This document shows, in pieces, positions 50,985 through 60,456 of a DNA stretch of 64,000 bases. Location: positions 1 to 64,000 of the forward strand of contig DFXZ01000008.1 of assembly GCA_002381805.1 (NCBI GenBank). The letters are read 5' to 3'. How positions within the stretch are numbered: the first letter of the stretch is position 1; each line of letters begins with the position of its first letter. Source of the DNA: Bdellovibrio sp. UBA4095. Lineage in GTDB: Bacteria > Bdellovibrionota > Bdellovibrionia > Bdellovibrionales > Bdellovibrionaceae. The notes under the pieces are model-generated. The model made no database searches, was not told the origin of the DNA, and worked only from the letters and a program-made list of their open reading frames with translations. Made by a program: the position numbers and the translations under genes.

Positions 50985-52355
50985 ATGCGGATTGCCCTCT
51001 TAGTTTTGTCAGCATTCATTGTTCACTCGTTGCCAACTTTTGCTGCACTTTCGACTTCGGCGTCCGCTGCGGTCTCTTTTTATCGCGATCCTCAGAGCCT
51101 TTTCCCCTCTGGCCAGGCGAGTCGAAGCTCCTTGGAAAACAATCTGACCCGAACTGAACTTGAACTCGCATATTTGACAGTGTGGGATCAAAAAAATTAT
51201 CGCCTAAAAAGCGATCAAATCCTGCGTGACATTCAAGTCGCCAAAGAAGTGGAAACAAAAACTCAAGCACATCTTTTAAACACGAAGCAGTCTTACTCCG
51301 TCGCCTTAAGAACACTGCCTGCCAAGTCAGCGCTGCAGGTTCTCGAGACAGATAGTTACTGGGCGCGAGTGAAAGACAAAAGCTCTGGAAAAACTGGCTG
51401 GATCCCGCTCAATCTCTTGCAAGCAAAACATGACGATGTCGGTGTTTACGTGAACTATGTCGATACTTACCTACGTAAAGACGCCCATTATAGCTCCCCG
51501 GTCATTACCACTTTACCTCGCCTCGTCCGAGTGGAAGCCCTCTCGCACAAAAACAATTTCATTCGAATCTCCTACGGCGGGCACCAGGGTTTCGTCGACA
51601 TCAATCACTTTGTTTCGAAAGCAGACTTTGCCCACCTAGCTTACCATCCCAAAAAAGGCTGGCGTCCCATTGCCTATCGCAGCGGCACTAAAATGATTGC
51701 AACTCAGGGGGAAGCGCTTCCGCTATCAGAAGTGATGGGCTTCGTAACAAACTCTCACCGAGGAATTGTCGTCCAACCCGACAATGACTACGGCCCGCGC
51801 CTCAAATCCCAGGTAGAACTGGTAAAGGCCGAAGCAAATATCTGGGGAATGAGCAAAATCGCTGGGCATGGCGAGGTCTGGTGGAAAAAAACAAATCTGC
51901 TCGTGACCGAGAAAGACTCTTCCACTAAAAAAATCACTACAGATGATTTGATGAAAAGAGATATCTATTCGATCGCTTTTGAAAGAAAAAACTCGGTCCG
52001 TGGAATTGTCTCGTCAGAAGGAATTTATCGCACTGAAGACGGAGAAATCTGGGAGCTCATTCCGCAATTCGAAAAAAAGAACTATCCGGTTACAATCCAC
52101 CCGAATGGAATCTGGTTCGTCGGATCATTTAAAAGCTCAGACCAAGGAAAAAGCTTTGCACCTTTTATTCGTTGGGACAATATCGCCCAAGCCATCCAAG
52201 ACTCTTATCATCATCAACCAAAAATGATGAAACTGACGAAAATAGAAACTCTATCGGATAAACAAATTCAGATTCACGTTGATACTGGGCTTAACAAAAT
52301 TAAGCTTCGCAGTAATGTCGCCGGCGCTCACTGGCAAGTCGTCAAGCCCCTTTAA
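50985..52355 (+). CDS. Secreted protein with two SH3-like domains
   Basis: An exported 456-residue protein with a signal peptide (about 1-20, ending TFA). A helical segment follows (about 40-95), then two bacterial SH3-like units (about 105-150, with SYWARVKDKSSGKTGWIP; and 155-205, with NFIRISYGGHQGFVD). The C-terminal half has IYRTEDGEIWELI and GIWFVGSFKSSDQGKSFAPF, resembling the BNR/YCF48 beta-propeller blades. It is probably an envelope-binding protein. It is divergent from hbd by 122 bases and its stop overlaps plsC by 4. Confidence 0.8.
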   Translation: MRIALLVLSAFIVHSLPTFAALSTSASAAVSFYRDPQSLFPSGQASRSSLENNLTRTELELAYLTVWDQKNYRLKSDQILRDIQVAKEVETKTQAHLLNTKQSYSVALRTLPAKSALQVLETDSYWARVKDKSSGKTGWIPLNLLQAKHDDVGVYVNYVDTYLRKDAHYSSPVITTLPRLVRVEALSHKNNFIRISYGGHQGFVDINHFVSKADFAHLAYHPKKGWRPIAYRSGTKMIATQGEALPLSEVMGFVTNSHRGIVVQPDNDYGPRLKSQVELVKAEANIWGMSKIAGHGEVWWKKTNLLVTEKDSSTKKITTDDLMKRDIYSIAFERKNSVRGIVSSEGIYRTEDGEIWELIPQFEKKNYPVTIHPNGIWFVGSFKSSDQGKSFAPFIRWDNIAQAIQDSYHHQPKMMKLTKIETLSDKQIQIHVDTGLNKIKLRSNVAGAHWQVVKPL

Positions 52356-53092
52356 ACTTCCGATTCAGGAAAGTATGGCAGCATTACTTGCCGTACTTTC
52401 TCTTGAACCAAAGGACGTTGCTCAATTGAATAATCTTCCGTATGGATTGGCGGCAACACTTCGAGAGTTATCGTGCGTGTCCATTCACCCACATTAGGAA
52501 CGATCCGATTCTTCGGCAATACGGCAGCCGCCCCTTTTACGATCACTGGAACCATAGGGGCCTTCGCGTTGATCGCAAAGACAAAAGGACCTGCTTTGAA
52601 GCGAGCCAGCTGAGAGTCTTTCAAATGCCGCGTACCTTCTGGCGACAGCGCAAACCTTTCTCCGGATCGAATACGAGCTTCTGCTGCTTGATAAACTTTA
52701 AAAACTTCTTCTCTACGCTCCCGCGCTATCGGTAAAATTCCAGCTCTGCGCATAGCAGCTCCAAAAAAAGGAATACTGAAAAGTTCTATTTTGGCTCCAA
52801 AACGAAAGCTCCCCAGCCAGCCATTCATAGCAAAAATATCGAAAAAACTGGTGTGATTGAAAACATATAAGAATCCCCCAGCGGGACGATTCTCTAGGCC
52901 TTTTACTTCCACCCGCACACCGAACATCCAGCAAGTGTTGCGACACCAAAAATAAACTATTTGATCTTCCCAACGACGATTCTGAAAAATCAGATTTACT
53001 AACACCATCGCGATGGCGCAAATCATTGTGAAAAAAGGATACAAAAGAACCATCACAAAGGAACGCGGATAGGACAAAAGCTTTAACAACAT
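52352..53092 (-). CDS. plsC: 1-acyl-sn-glycerol-3-phosphate acyltransferase
   Basis: Transfers an acyl group to lysophosphatidic acid in membrane lipid synthesis. The 246 residues have one or two N-terminal hydrophobic helices, the NHTSFFD catalytic motif near 79, and FALSPEGTRH near 145, the two acyltransferase signatures. A proline-rich PVIVKGAAAVLP segment follows. It lies 4 bases after the conserved unknown gene and ends tail to tail with the SH3 protein gene. Confidence 0.93.
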   Translation of the reverse strand: MLLKLLSYPRSFVMVLLYPFFTMICAIAMVLVNLIFQNRRWEDQIVYFWCRNTCWMFGVRVEVKGLENRPAGGFLYVFNHTSFFDIFAMNGWLGSFRFGAKIELFSIPFFGAAMRRAGILPIARERREEVFKVYQAAEARIRSGERFALSPEGTRHLKDSQLARFKAGPFVFAINAKAPMVPVIVKGAAAVLPKNRIVPNVGEWTRTITLEVLPPIHTEDYSIEQRPLVQEKVRQVMLPYFPESEV

Positions 53093-53096
53093 AATC

Positions 53097-54194
53097 TCAA
53101 TTCATCTCTGGAAATAAACGTTTTCGAGCCGCTTCTCGCTGACGCTCTTTATATGCCTCATGCTCGGATGGACCCGACAACACCCGCTCGTGTGCTGACT
53201 TGTCCATGATCTGAATTTCAAAGGGATAAAAGAAGCTGAAACCTTCTTGTTGACCGTCAGCCTTCACATGAATCATTTTTCGGGATATAAATTTGATAAA
53301 CTTGTAGTCTGCCGCAGAGAAATAATTCTCTTTACGCAAATACTGAACATTATCACCCAGTTCAGCGAGCTTATCATCGAAAGCGCTCTGAATCACAGTT
53401 TCGTCCAAGGTATCCAACCTTTGCGCTAACTCATCACAGACACTCATAAAGAGATCCACCGGATAGAGATTGTTAGAACTTTGATCAGGCATTACATGTG
53501 GAAAGCTGATCAAATTTTCACGAATCAAAAAGCGCACGACCTGAAAACTATCAAACAGGTTTTTGGTGATGAAACGCAAGCCCAACTTATCAAAGATATT
53601 CATTGCTAACGCATCTGGCTTTGCTAACAATTTTATCACAGCACTCGAAGAAGTCTTGAACGGTTTAACCTCAAAGCCCAACAACTCTATCGGAGCCAGA
53701 TCTAAATGTGTGCTCTTTAAGAAGGTCCGGTGAGTATTGCCATCATTCACAATGCATTTTTCAAACGGGCTTAGGATCTGAGACTGAATTTGCTCAGAAA
53801 ATGATCCAAAGAGGTCACTTTCTGAATGAACAAAAACATGCATACAGCGTAAAATTGCACAGGCCCATTTCTGTAGGCCATACTCTTGCGGATCCAAGGT
53901 GCTAGCCAATAAAAGCAGGCGTCTCACATCTCCAAGCTGCTTGCGATCACGAACAATCTCAGGAATGTCTTCTTCCGGAAAACCCAATTTTTCTTTGATC
54001 AGGACGATTGCTCTGCGGTGAAAATACCAAAGTTTTTCTTCTTCCTTTGGCAAAGAGATATCAAAGCCATAACTTAACAGGAATGCCGTCGCAGCGTCCA
54101 AAGAATGAATATTCAATTTGGGAATATCTATCGCAGAGCGACCACCTACGACGGAGTTTAAAATGGCAGAATCAAAAATGAATCTTTGAGGCAT
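53097..54194 (-). CDS. Conserved unknown, TIGR04552-like
   Basis: A soluble protein of 365 residues. It looks like the family TIGR04552/04562, found in deltaproteobacteria and relatives (recalled, not checked). The most conserved-looking part is about residues 170-245: KLLAKPDALAMNIFDKLGLRFITKN, then SFQVVRFLIRENLISFP and SNNLYPVDLF. This recalls the RelA/SpoT nucleotidyltransferase pattern, where a basic residue-rich helix precedes D-K-L-G-x-R, but I cannot confirm it. The hairpin at 54195-54222 abuts its ATG. It is cotranscribed with plsC. Confidence 0.78.
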   Translation of the reverse strand: MPQRFIFDSAILNSVVGGRSAIDIPKLNIHSLDAATAFLLSYGFDISLPKEEEKLWYFHRRAIVLIKEKLGFPEEDIPEIVRDRKQLGDVRRLLLLASTLDPQEYGLQKWACAILRCMHVFVHSESDLFGSFSEQIQSQILSPFEKCIVNDGNTHRTFLKSTHLDLAPIELLGFEVKPFKTSSSAVIKLLAKPDALAMNIFDKLGLRFITKNLFDSFQVVRFLIRENLISFPHVMPDQSSNNLYPVDLFMSVCDELAQRLDTLDETVIQSAFDDKLAELGDNVQYLRKENYFSAADYKFIKFISRKMIHVKADGQQEGFSFFYPFEIQIMDKSAHERVLSGPSEHEAYKERQREAARKRLFPEMN

Positions 54195-54222
54195 GCCCCC
54201 ATCTTCAAACCGAGGTGGGGGC
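54195..54222 (-). promoter_or_regulatory. GC-rich hairpin directly before a start codon
   Basis: On the minus strand GCCCCCA and TGGGGGC, plus four further pairs including wobbles, make an 11-pair stem with a short loop. Its right arm, which contains the only G-rich ribosome-binding candidate, touches ATG 54194. The hairpin also follows the lipoprotein gene by 24 bases, but no T-run is present, so it is unlikely to be a simple terminator. Confidence 0.5.
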
Positions 54223-54246
54223 GAAGCAAGACGCAGCGCTTATGGA

Positions 54247-54918
54247 TTACTTGATCAAACCACAGGTTGCGATACGGAAAGAGCCCAGAGTCCCGCGTGC
54301 CGGGAAATAACCATCAACGGCGATGTAGTTTTCGTAAGTCACCGTGCCTGAAGCCAGACCATTTAAGTCATAACTACCCTGCATAGTCACCGATCCGTAA
54401 GAATCCTTAAAAGTCACTTGGAATTGACGCGTCTGGTGATCTACCATTCCCGAGGAAGCTCCGACGAACTCAATAACATAAGGCTGAACAACTTGCCCGT
54501 TATAAGTCTGCTTCGCATAAGAATCGAATATTTTAATCATCAAACTTGCAGACTCTACCTCCAGCTGACCTTGAGCATTGAAGCGCAGACCACCTAAAAA
54601 GTCGATTCCCGTCGCCGCATTGATATCACCGCTGACGGACCCAAGATATTGGGGATCTAAAGTTGCCGAGACAAAACCTTTTACATCAGCCTCAAATCGA
54701 GCCGAGTTCGATTGCGCATCAAAAATTTTGCCTGTTGATTGAGCCTGATTTCCGCAGTTTGCATATCCGCCAGCACCAGCAGTACCAGTTCCAACACCAA
54801 CGCCGGCCCTGCCTACGATGCGAACTTTCGAGTCATCCTTTTTCGCACACGCGGACAAAGACAACATCGCCATTAACATCATGCTCATCAATACAGTCGT
54901 TAGAGAAGATTGCTTCAT
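54247..54918 (-). CDS. Lipoprotein, unknown
   Basis: A 223-residue exported lipoprotein. The signal peptide ends in the lipobox LSAC at residue 24, followed by KKDD, and a Gly/Ala/Val-rich stretch. The rest is beta-rich with two further cysteines. I recognise no family. The final TLGSFRIATC segment might close a beta barrel-like fold (weak). It is preceded by GGAGGCGTTATG, a good ribosome-binding site. Confidence 0.85.
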   Translation of the reverse strand: MKQSSLTTVLMSMMLMAMLSLSACAKKDDSKVRIVGRAGVGVGTGTAGAGGYANCGNQAQSTGKIFDAQSNSARFEADVKGFVSATLDPQYLGSVSGDINAATGIDFLGGLRFNAQGQLEVESASLMIKIFDSYAKQTYNGQVVQPYVIEFVGASSGMVDHQTRQFQVTFKDSYGSVTMQGSYDLNGLASGTVTYENYIAVDGYFPARGTLGSFRIATCGLIK

Positions 54919-55194
54919 AACGCCTCCATATCATTAGTAGAGGCAAGCATTGGACCACTTCAGAACGAATATAGATGTATCTATCGATTAAAACTGTTTC
55001 ATAATGAAACAATCTTTACCAACCCGCGAAAATGGGAACCCTTGTGTCTGAAACCTATACACTCCTGACTTTGCGTCAGCACATACCCATACCTTAGCCT
55101 CAGCACATAGCTCCTGGGATGGACTCTCGCCAGTTGGGATGCGTTTTGCGTTTCCCGACTTGATCTTTACTTCAAAGTTATTAAAAATTAACTC

Positions 55195-55461
55195 ATGTCC
55201 GAGAGTAAACTGCCACGAAGGCATCTCATCTTAATTAGCATCACTTTGGTTTCGATGCTTTATTGCCTTTTCGTCGTTTACTTCAATTTGTCGGGACCAG
55301 CAGCAGCCAATCCATTAGTATTTTGTTCGGCTTTTGAAGTGATCGCCTGCGAAAATCAAACCTTAATGGCCACATGGATTTCGCTCGCGATTGGGGTCAG
55401 CTCGCTTATGCTTGCGATGTTCAGACCCCCTCGCCCTTATCAAGATCAAGAACAGAGCTAA
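55195..55461 (+). CDS. Small two-helix membrane protein, unknown
   Basis: An 88-residue protein. It has a basic start (PRRH), two hydrophobic helices (about 10-30 and 58-76) and two cysteines in the loop FCSAFEVIACEN. The topology looks real, but no clear Shine-Dalgarno precedes ATG 55195. It ends 4 bases inside the stop region of the metzincin gene on the other strand. The 276 bases upstream, 54919-55194, hold no other gene I can support. Confidence 0.5.
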   Translation: MSESKLPRRHLILISITLVSMLYCLFVVYFNLSGPAAANPLVFCSAFEVIACENQTLMATWISLAIGVSSLMLAMFRPPRPYQDQEQS

Positions 55462-58121
55462 TTCAACTTATCGAGTGCCAGCAGTATATCTATTTCATTT
55501 TTCAACCAGAAGCCGGCTTTGGTATCCAGATAGCCTTGACGATAAAGATTGTCGGCAAAACTACTCCACTGATCCTTAGGAACCGCATTCAGATTGTAGC
55601 TCTCCGAAACCTGACGTAAAAATTCGTTCACGCGATTTGTTTGATTCTGCAGAGCGAGCGCCCGTCTAAATCCCATATCGAACTTCATCGCTGATGTTGA
55701 CAAGAGCCCCAAAAAGGCTACTCGTTCATCTGCAGAAAGGTAGGGCTGATCGAGCCGAATGGTTTTCGCGAGATCGACGCCCACTTTGACTTCTTCTTGA
55801 CCAACCTTAGCCGCGGAAACCTCCAGAATAAGATTCTCAAGATCCTGAGCTTGCGCTTCAGTCATAATATTGGGTGCCAGATAAGTAGAGATCTTCCGTC
55901 CTTGAGAATCTGTTTTGCCTTCCCCACCTGAAGGAATAACGCCTTTTAGAGCAATAACGACCGCTTTCTTATTATGATTTAGCAGACCCATAAAGAATTC
56001 AAAGATCTTGGCTTGCTGAACTTCAGTGAGTGCATAGTCGCGACCCGACAATGTTCTCCCTTTAATGAAATAGGGACTTGCAAACAGATCTTTTATCTGG
56101 CGCTCAAGCCAATCAAGATTCAACTGTCCATTTGCATCTCGCAATAAAACGTTAAAGACAGCGGAGTAACCGCCCAGCTCCTGAATAGATTTGATTCTTT
56201 GAGCCTGAAAGGTTCGATCCATTCCAAACTTAGACATCAGGACATTACCGGACTTTACATTATCGAGCGAGGCAAAGGCTGGAACCATCGACGAGTTAAC
56301 CGTAGAATCCAATAAAAATTTACTGACGTAGGACAAGGAGGTTAAGTCTACCTTGGACCACTTGACCGTGTCCTTCAATACCGTATCTACATCAGCAATT
56401 TCCTGCGTCTCTGCCGGATAAAGGCGATTCAAAATTGATGAAAATAGAATTGAAACAAATCGATCTTTCCCGTTTTGAGTGACCTTAAGCTTCGCTAAGA
56501 ATGGATTGTTACCAGCATCGAATCGCTCACAACCATATATTTGTAAACCTTCACTGGAGGCCAACGCAATGTCGTCGTCGGTACAATAAAGAGATTTACT
56601 TTCATCTAGGGGTTCGTCGCCTTTAGAATATGCCCAGTCCATAGCCATCTTGTCGTAAGTAAGTGCTTTCTGCTTTAAATGGGCAGAAACAAGAATATCA
56701 TCGATTCCAGTTGTATAATCCATGATCGAAGTGGATGTTTCTAGCCCTGGATGTTGCGGATTGCGACCATAAGTTTTTGCAGACTCGCGAATCTGAGACT
56801 CGGTAACCTTAGATGAAAAAGAACCTGCAAAATTATGTCTTAACCCGAGTGCGTGTCCCAATTCGTGCGCTACGGTAGAACGAATACTATCTTGCGCTAA
56901 ACGCAAACGCTGCGAATCAGTGGCTTCTTTCGCCAGCTCTGCGATATCAGCCACACGGCGAGTAAAGTCACAGGCCACAGCGCCATGAACCATAACGGGA
57001 GAGTTATCATTGACTCCAACGAGATCCGTTGAACCAATACTTGCAAATACTGAAGGCATAAAAACTTGGGCTCGCAGAATTTCACCAGTCAATGGATCGG
57101 ACTGAGGAATCGCGTATGCTGCTCCAGAATCTAGCCATGATATCCAGCGAAGTGTGATACTGCGATCTTGAGGTGAGCTATCAACCGGCACACCATTTTC
57201 GACGACGAGGACATTTTTGCCAAAGACCTTGTTCCAATAAAGTGCTCCTTCTTGAACAGCCTGAAGGTATTGCTCAGGAACAGAACCAGAGATACGAACT
57301 CTAATCGGTCCCTTCGCTTCCGAGATATCCCATTTTGTGATGAATACGGAGTGATCTTGGCTGTAACCGCCTTTCGCAACTCGAGTCACAAAGAAGCCAA
57401 CTCTGCGCGACTTATCATATTCCTTTTTTAAAAACTCGGAACTTAGATTGTAAGACTGAATTTGGATATTCATGGCAATCGTTTCTTCACGATTTTCGAC
57501 GGCCATTGAGTTCTTGTCTTTTTGCTTTAAGCCTTCACTGCTGACTTTAGAAAGCTGTTCTAGTTCGATCCGCTTTTCATCAAAATGGATATTACGAACA
57601 TAGGAATCCATGACCCGAAGTGATGCAAAGGAGGATTCGGTCAGATTGTCATTATCGCCTCTCACCGCATCGATATCATAACTGCTCTGCAGAACGAAAC
57701 TCTTTAGACCTTCTCCCCAATCAAATGTGAGCGTCTTTTCGTCCTCACTGACAAGATCGAAAGTTTGAATCAAGTTAGAGGTTTGGATCTCGTTATAAAT
57801 CGAATTATAATTTTGCCCCAGAAGAGCCACTTTTTTACCTGAACGTTCGAAGGTCACTACCAGTGGTTTCAAGTCATACCACTGCGGAGTTGCGCCCGAA
57901 GTTTTACCCGAAGCAAGTAAAAGAAAAACTCTGCCTAGAGACTCTTTATTCAGGGTAATACAAGAGGCCTGTTGGCAACTTTCAGATCTAGTAAAAGACT
58001 CGAGCATATTTTGCGGAGCCTGTTTTTCCAGAATGATCTTTTCTTTCGAAGGCGTACAGGCCGTTGAAAAAAGAGCCATGGCCAGACACGCAGACACGAA
58101 AAAATATCTTGTAGAATTCAC
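55458..58121 (-). CDS. Large zinc-dependent metalloprotease lipoprotein (metzincin-like)
   Basis: An exported lipoprotein of 887 residues. GTG 58121 follows GGGGGAG at 5 bases and opens a signal peptide with lipobox STAC at residue 22. A beta-rich N-terminal half is followed by the extended zinc motif HELGHALGLRHNF (HExxHxxGxxH) near residue 433, and the Met-turn TSIMDYTTG near 470. A C-terminal helical part has GYSAVFNVLLRDANG. The layout resembles DUF5117/DUF4953 metalloproteases. It is probably an outer-membrane or periplasmic protease (inference). Confidence 0.9.
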   Translation of the reverse strand: MNSTRYFFVSACLAMALFSTACTPSKEKIILEKQAPQNMLESFTRSESCQQASCITLNKESLGRVFLLLASGKTSGATPQWYDLKPLVVTFERSGKKVALLGQNYNSIYNEIQTSNLIQTFDLVSEDEKTLTFDWGEGLKSFVLQSSYDIDAVRGDNDNLTESSFASLRVMDSYVRNIHFDEKRIELEQLSKVSSEGLKQKDKNSMAVENREETIAMNIQIQSYNLSSEFLKKEYDKSRRVGFFVTRVAKGGYSQDHSVFITKWDISEAKGPIRVRISGSVPEQYLQAVQEGALYWNKVFGKNVLVVENGVPVDSSPQDRSITLRWISWLDSGAAYAIPQSDPLTGEILRAQVFMPSVFASIGSTDLVGVNDNSPVMVHGAVACDFTRRVADIAELAKEATDSQRLRLAQDSIRSTVAHELGHALGLRHNFAGSFSSKVTESQIRESAKTYGRNPQHPGLETSTSIMDYTTGIDDILVSAHLKQKALTYDKMAMDWAYSKGDEPLDESKSLYCTDDDIALASSEGLQIYGCERFDAGNNPFLAKLKVTQNGKDRFVSILFSSILNRLYPAETQEIADVDTVLKDTVKWSKVDLTSLSYVSKFLLDSTVNSSMVPAFASLDNVKSGNVLMSKFGMDRTFQAQRIKSIQELGGYSAVFNVLLRDANGQLNLDWLERQIKDLFASPYFIKGRTLSGRDYALTEVQQAKIFEFFMGLLNHNKKAVVIALKGVIPSGGEGKTDSQGRKISTYLAPNIMTEAQAQDLENLILEVSAAKVGQEEVKVGVDLAKTIRLDQPYLSADERVAFLGLLSTSAMKFDMGFRRALALQNQTNRVNEFLRQVSESYNLNAVPKDQWSSFADNLYRQGYLDTKAGFWLKNEIDILLALDKLN

Positions 58122-58265
58122 TTGGACTCCCCCTGGAACGATTCGTAACACGTTATGCCAAAAAATGCGTCCAGCGGGTAGTCCCTAAACTGTTTGAGCC
58201 CTTAAATGCAAAAATTCCCATGGTGGAGGCCATGGGAATCTCAAAAAAACTATCCTTTTTACAGG

Positions 58266-60419
58266 CTAATTATAAAACTTACGATTGGCTTTCGCCAAAT
58301 TACTCAGGGGCACTGAAGGCTTTAAGCGCGCAGCCTTGCGGTTTGATGCGTAGAAAGACAGCTGGTCAGCAACATACTGGGTACCCAAGGAGTCCGTGTA
58401 CTTAAGGAGTCCGCCGCGGAATGGAGGGAATCCTGTCCCCATGATCATCGCTAAATCGACTTCATGAGCGGTTTCCACGATACGATCTTCAATCAACGCC
58501 AAAGAGCATTCATTCACCATCGCAAAGACACCTCGCTCGATGCATTCCTTGCTGTCGTATGGATTTGTACGAGCGCCTAATCCCAAAGCAGCATAGACAG
58601 ATTGATCGACCGCACCACGCTTCCCGTCTTCACCGTACAAGTAGAAGCCTTTATTGTTCTTGCGCCCCAAGCGTCCAGACTTTTCAAGAGCCTCCATACA
58701 AGCAGCAATTTCAATTCGCTCACCAAAAGCTTTCTTAAAGATTTTTAAAACTTTTAAACACACATCAAGACCCACTTCGTCCATCAATTCGAACGGACCC
58801 ATTGGCATACCAAATTCAGAGACATAAGCTTTATCAACAGCTTCTATGCTCATTCCTTCTTGCATCAAGAAGGCCGCTTCGGCCATGTAAGGTAAAAGCA
58901 AGCGATTGACGACAAAACCCGGGCCATCTTTAACCACGACTGGCATTTTTCCCATTCGCTTGGTTAACTCAAAAATGGTCGCAATGGTTTCATCCGAAGT
59001 TTTCTCTCCACGAATGACTTCGACCAAAGGCATCTTATGAACTGGGTTGAAAAAATGCATCCCTGCAAAATACTCTGGACGAGGATGACCTTTGGCCATC
59101 TCGGTTACGGACAGCGAGCTCGTGTTGGTCACGATGATCCCGTCTGGTTTCATTTGGCCAGCGCATTCGCCAATAACTTTTTGCTTGATACCCATGTCTT
59201 CCACGATGGCTTCAACAACAACGTCAAGGTTCTTAAACCCAGAATAATCTGTTGCGGCCGACACCAAGTCCATCTTTTGACGGAACTGATATTTGTCGAT
59301 TGATCGGCGCTTTAAGAGTTTCGACCACAGGTCACTCGCATGCTTCAAACCTTTTCCTAGAGCCTCGGGACTAAGATCTTTCATGCGAACTTGAATGCCA
59401 CGGTCAGCGGCAACATAGGCAATACCGCCACCCATGGTACCTGCGCCAAGAATTCCCATTGCTTTCACTTCGCGTGGTCTCACGTCGACACCTGAAACGC
59501 CACTTTGCTTCTTAACCATTTCTGTCAAATAGTACACGTGGATCAAATTCTTAGAAACATCGGTCACACCCAAAATGCTGAAGCCTTCAAGCTCCACTCG
59601 CAGTGCCGCCTTCCGGTCTGATATGCCATAAGTTTTTTTGATGACCTCTAAAGCTTGTAGAGGCGCTGGATAATGTCCTTTTGTCGCCTTCATCACCCCT
59701 TCACGGGCTTTTTTGAAAACGATGTTGCGCCCTAAAGCACTTTCCAAAACAACATTCATCGCCCCTTGAGGTTTGAATTTCTTGCGGCGTTTGCGGCCTC
59801 CGGCGTCGATAATTTCACGAGCCCATTTTAATGCCTGCTCCATTAAAAGGTTTTGGTGAACAACTTTATCCACCAAACCCAATTTAAGAGCTTTTTTGGA
59901 ATTCACGGATTTACCAGCTAGAATGATATCTAGAGCCGCTTGCAAGCCGATCGTGCGAGGCATGCGTACGCAGCCGCCAAAACCTGGAAGAATCCCCAGC
60001 TGAATTTCCGGCAAGCCAATCTTAGTAGAAGAGTCATCTGTCGCAATTCTGTAGTCACACGCCAGAGTAAATTCACAGCCGCCACCCATGCAAGCGCCAT
60101 TGATCGCCGCAATTGTAGGCATTGGTAGATCTTCTACCATGTTCATAATCTCTTGACCGGCTGAAACGGCTGCTTCTACAGCTTCTTTCGTCGTCAGACC
60201 TTTGATCTCTTCGATGTCTGCACCAGCGATAAAAATTTTATTCTTATTAGACTTGAAGATAACGGCTTTGTAGGCAGATTTGCCCAACTCTTCCACCACT
60301 TCTTTAAGTCTGGTCATTACTGGAGTCGAAAGTTTGTTCACCTTCTCTCCCACGAGATCAAATTCGATAATTGCAATATCGCCTTGAGGGACTATTTTGA
60401 TACTTTCTTGGATGCTCAT
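58266..60419 (-). CDS. fadJ: Fatty acid oxidation multifunctional protein, FadJ/FadB type
   Basis: Enoyl-CoA hydratase and 3-hydroxyacyl-CoA dehydrogenase in one chain of 717 residues. The N-terminal crotonase (about 1-190) has AGADIEE and GGGCEFTLACDYR. The dehydrogenase begins with GAGTMGGGIAYVAADRGI near 322, followed by HFFNPVHKMPLVEV with the catalytic His. A GAGGAG site precedes the ATG by 9 bases. It pairs with the thiolase upstream, 37 bases away. FadJ rather than FadB is a guess from the thiolase partner. Confidence 0.93.
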   Translation of the reverse strand: MSIQESIKIVPQGDIAIIEFDLVGEKVNKLSTPVMTRLKEVVEELGKSAYKAVIFKSNKNKIFIAGADIEEIKGLTTKEAVEAAVSAGQEIMNMVEDLPMPTIAAINGACMGGGCEFTLACDYRIATDDSSTKIGLPEIQLGILPGFGGCVRMPRTIGLQAALDIILAGKSVNSKKALKLGLVDKVVHQNLLMEQALKWAREIIDAGGRKRRKKFKPQGAMNVVLESALGRNIVFKKAREGVMKATKGHYPAPLQALEVIKKTYGISDRKAALRVELEGFSILGVTDVSKNLIHVYYLTEMVKKQSGVSGVDVRPREVKAMGILGAGTMGGGIAYVAADRGIQVRMKDLSPEALGKGLKHASDLWSKLLKRRSIDKYQFRQKMDLVSAATDYSGFKNLDVVVEAIVEDMGIKQKVIGECAGQMKPDGIIVTNTSSLSVTEMAKGHPRPEYFAGMHFFNPVHKMPLVEVIRGEKTSDETIATIFELTKRMGKMPVVVKDGPGFVVNRLLLPYMAEAAFLMQEGMSIEAVDKAYVSEFGMPMGPFELMDEVGLDVCLKVLKIFKKAFGERIEIAACMEALEKSGRLGRKNNKGFYLYGEDGKRGAVDQSVYAALGLGARTNPYDSKECIERGVFAMVNECSLALIEDRIVETAHEVDLAMIMGTGFPPFRGGLLKYTDSLGTQYVADQLSFYASNRKAARLKPSVPLSNLAKANRKFYN

Positions 60420-60456
60420 TATTTAAAACTCCTCAGTTGCTTCTCAAATAAAGGGC

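Noticed and set aside
54988..55224. A 78-codon minus-strand frame
   Set aside because: No ribosome-binding site, no domain, and its start overlaps the more membrane-like plus-strand frame at 55195. I left it out, although I cannot fully exclude it.
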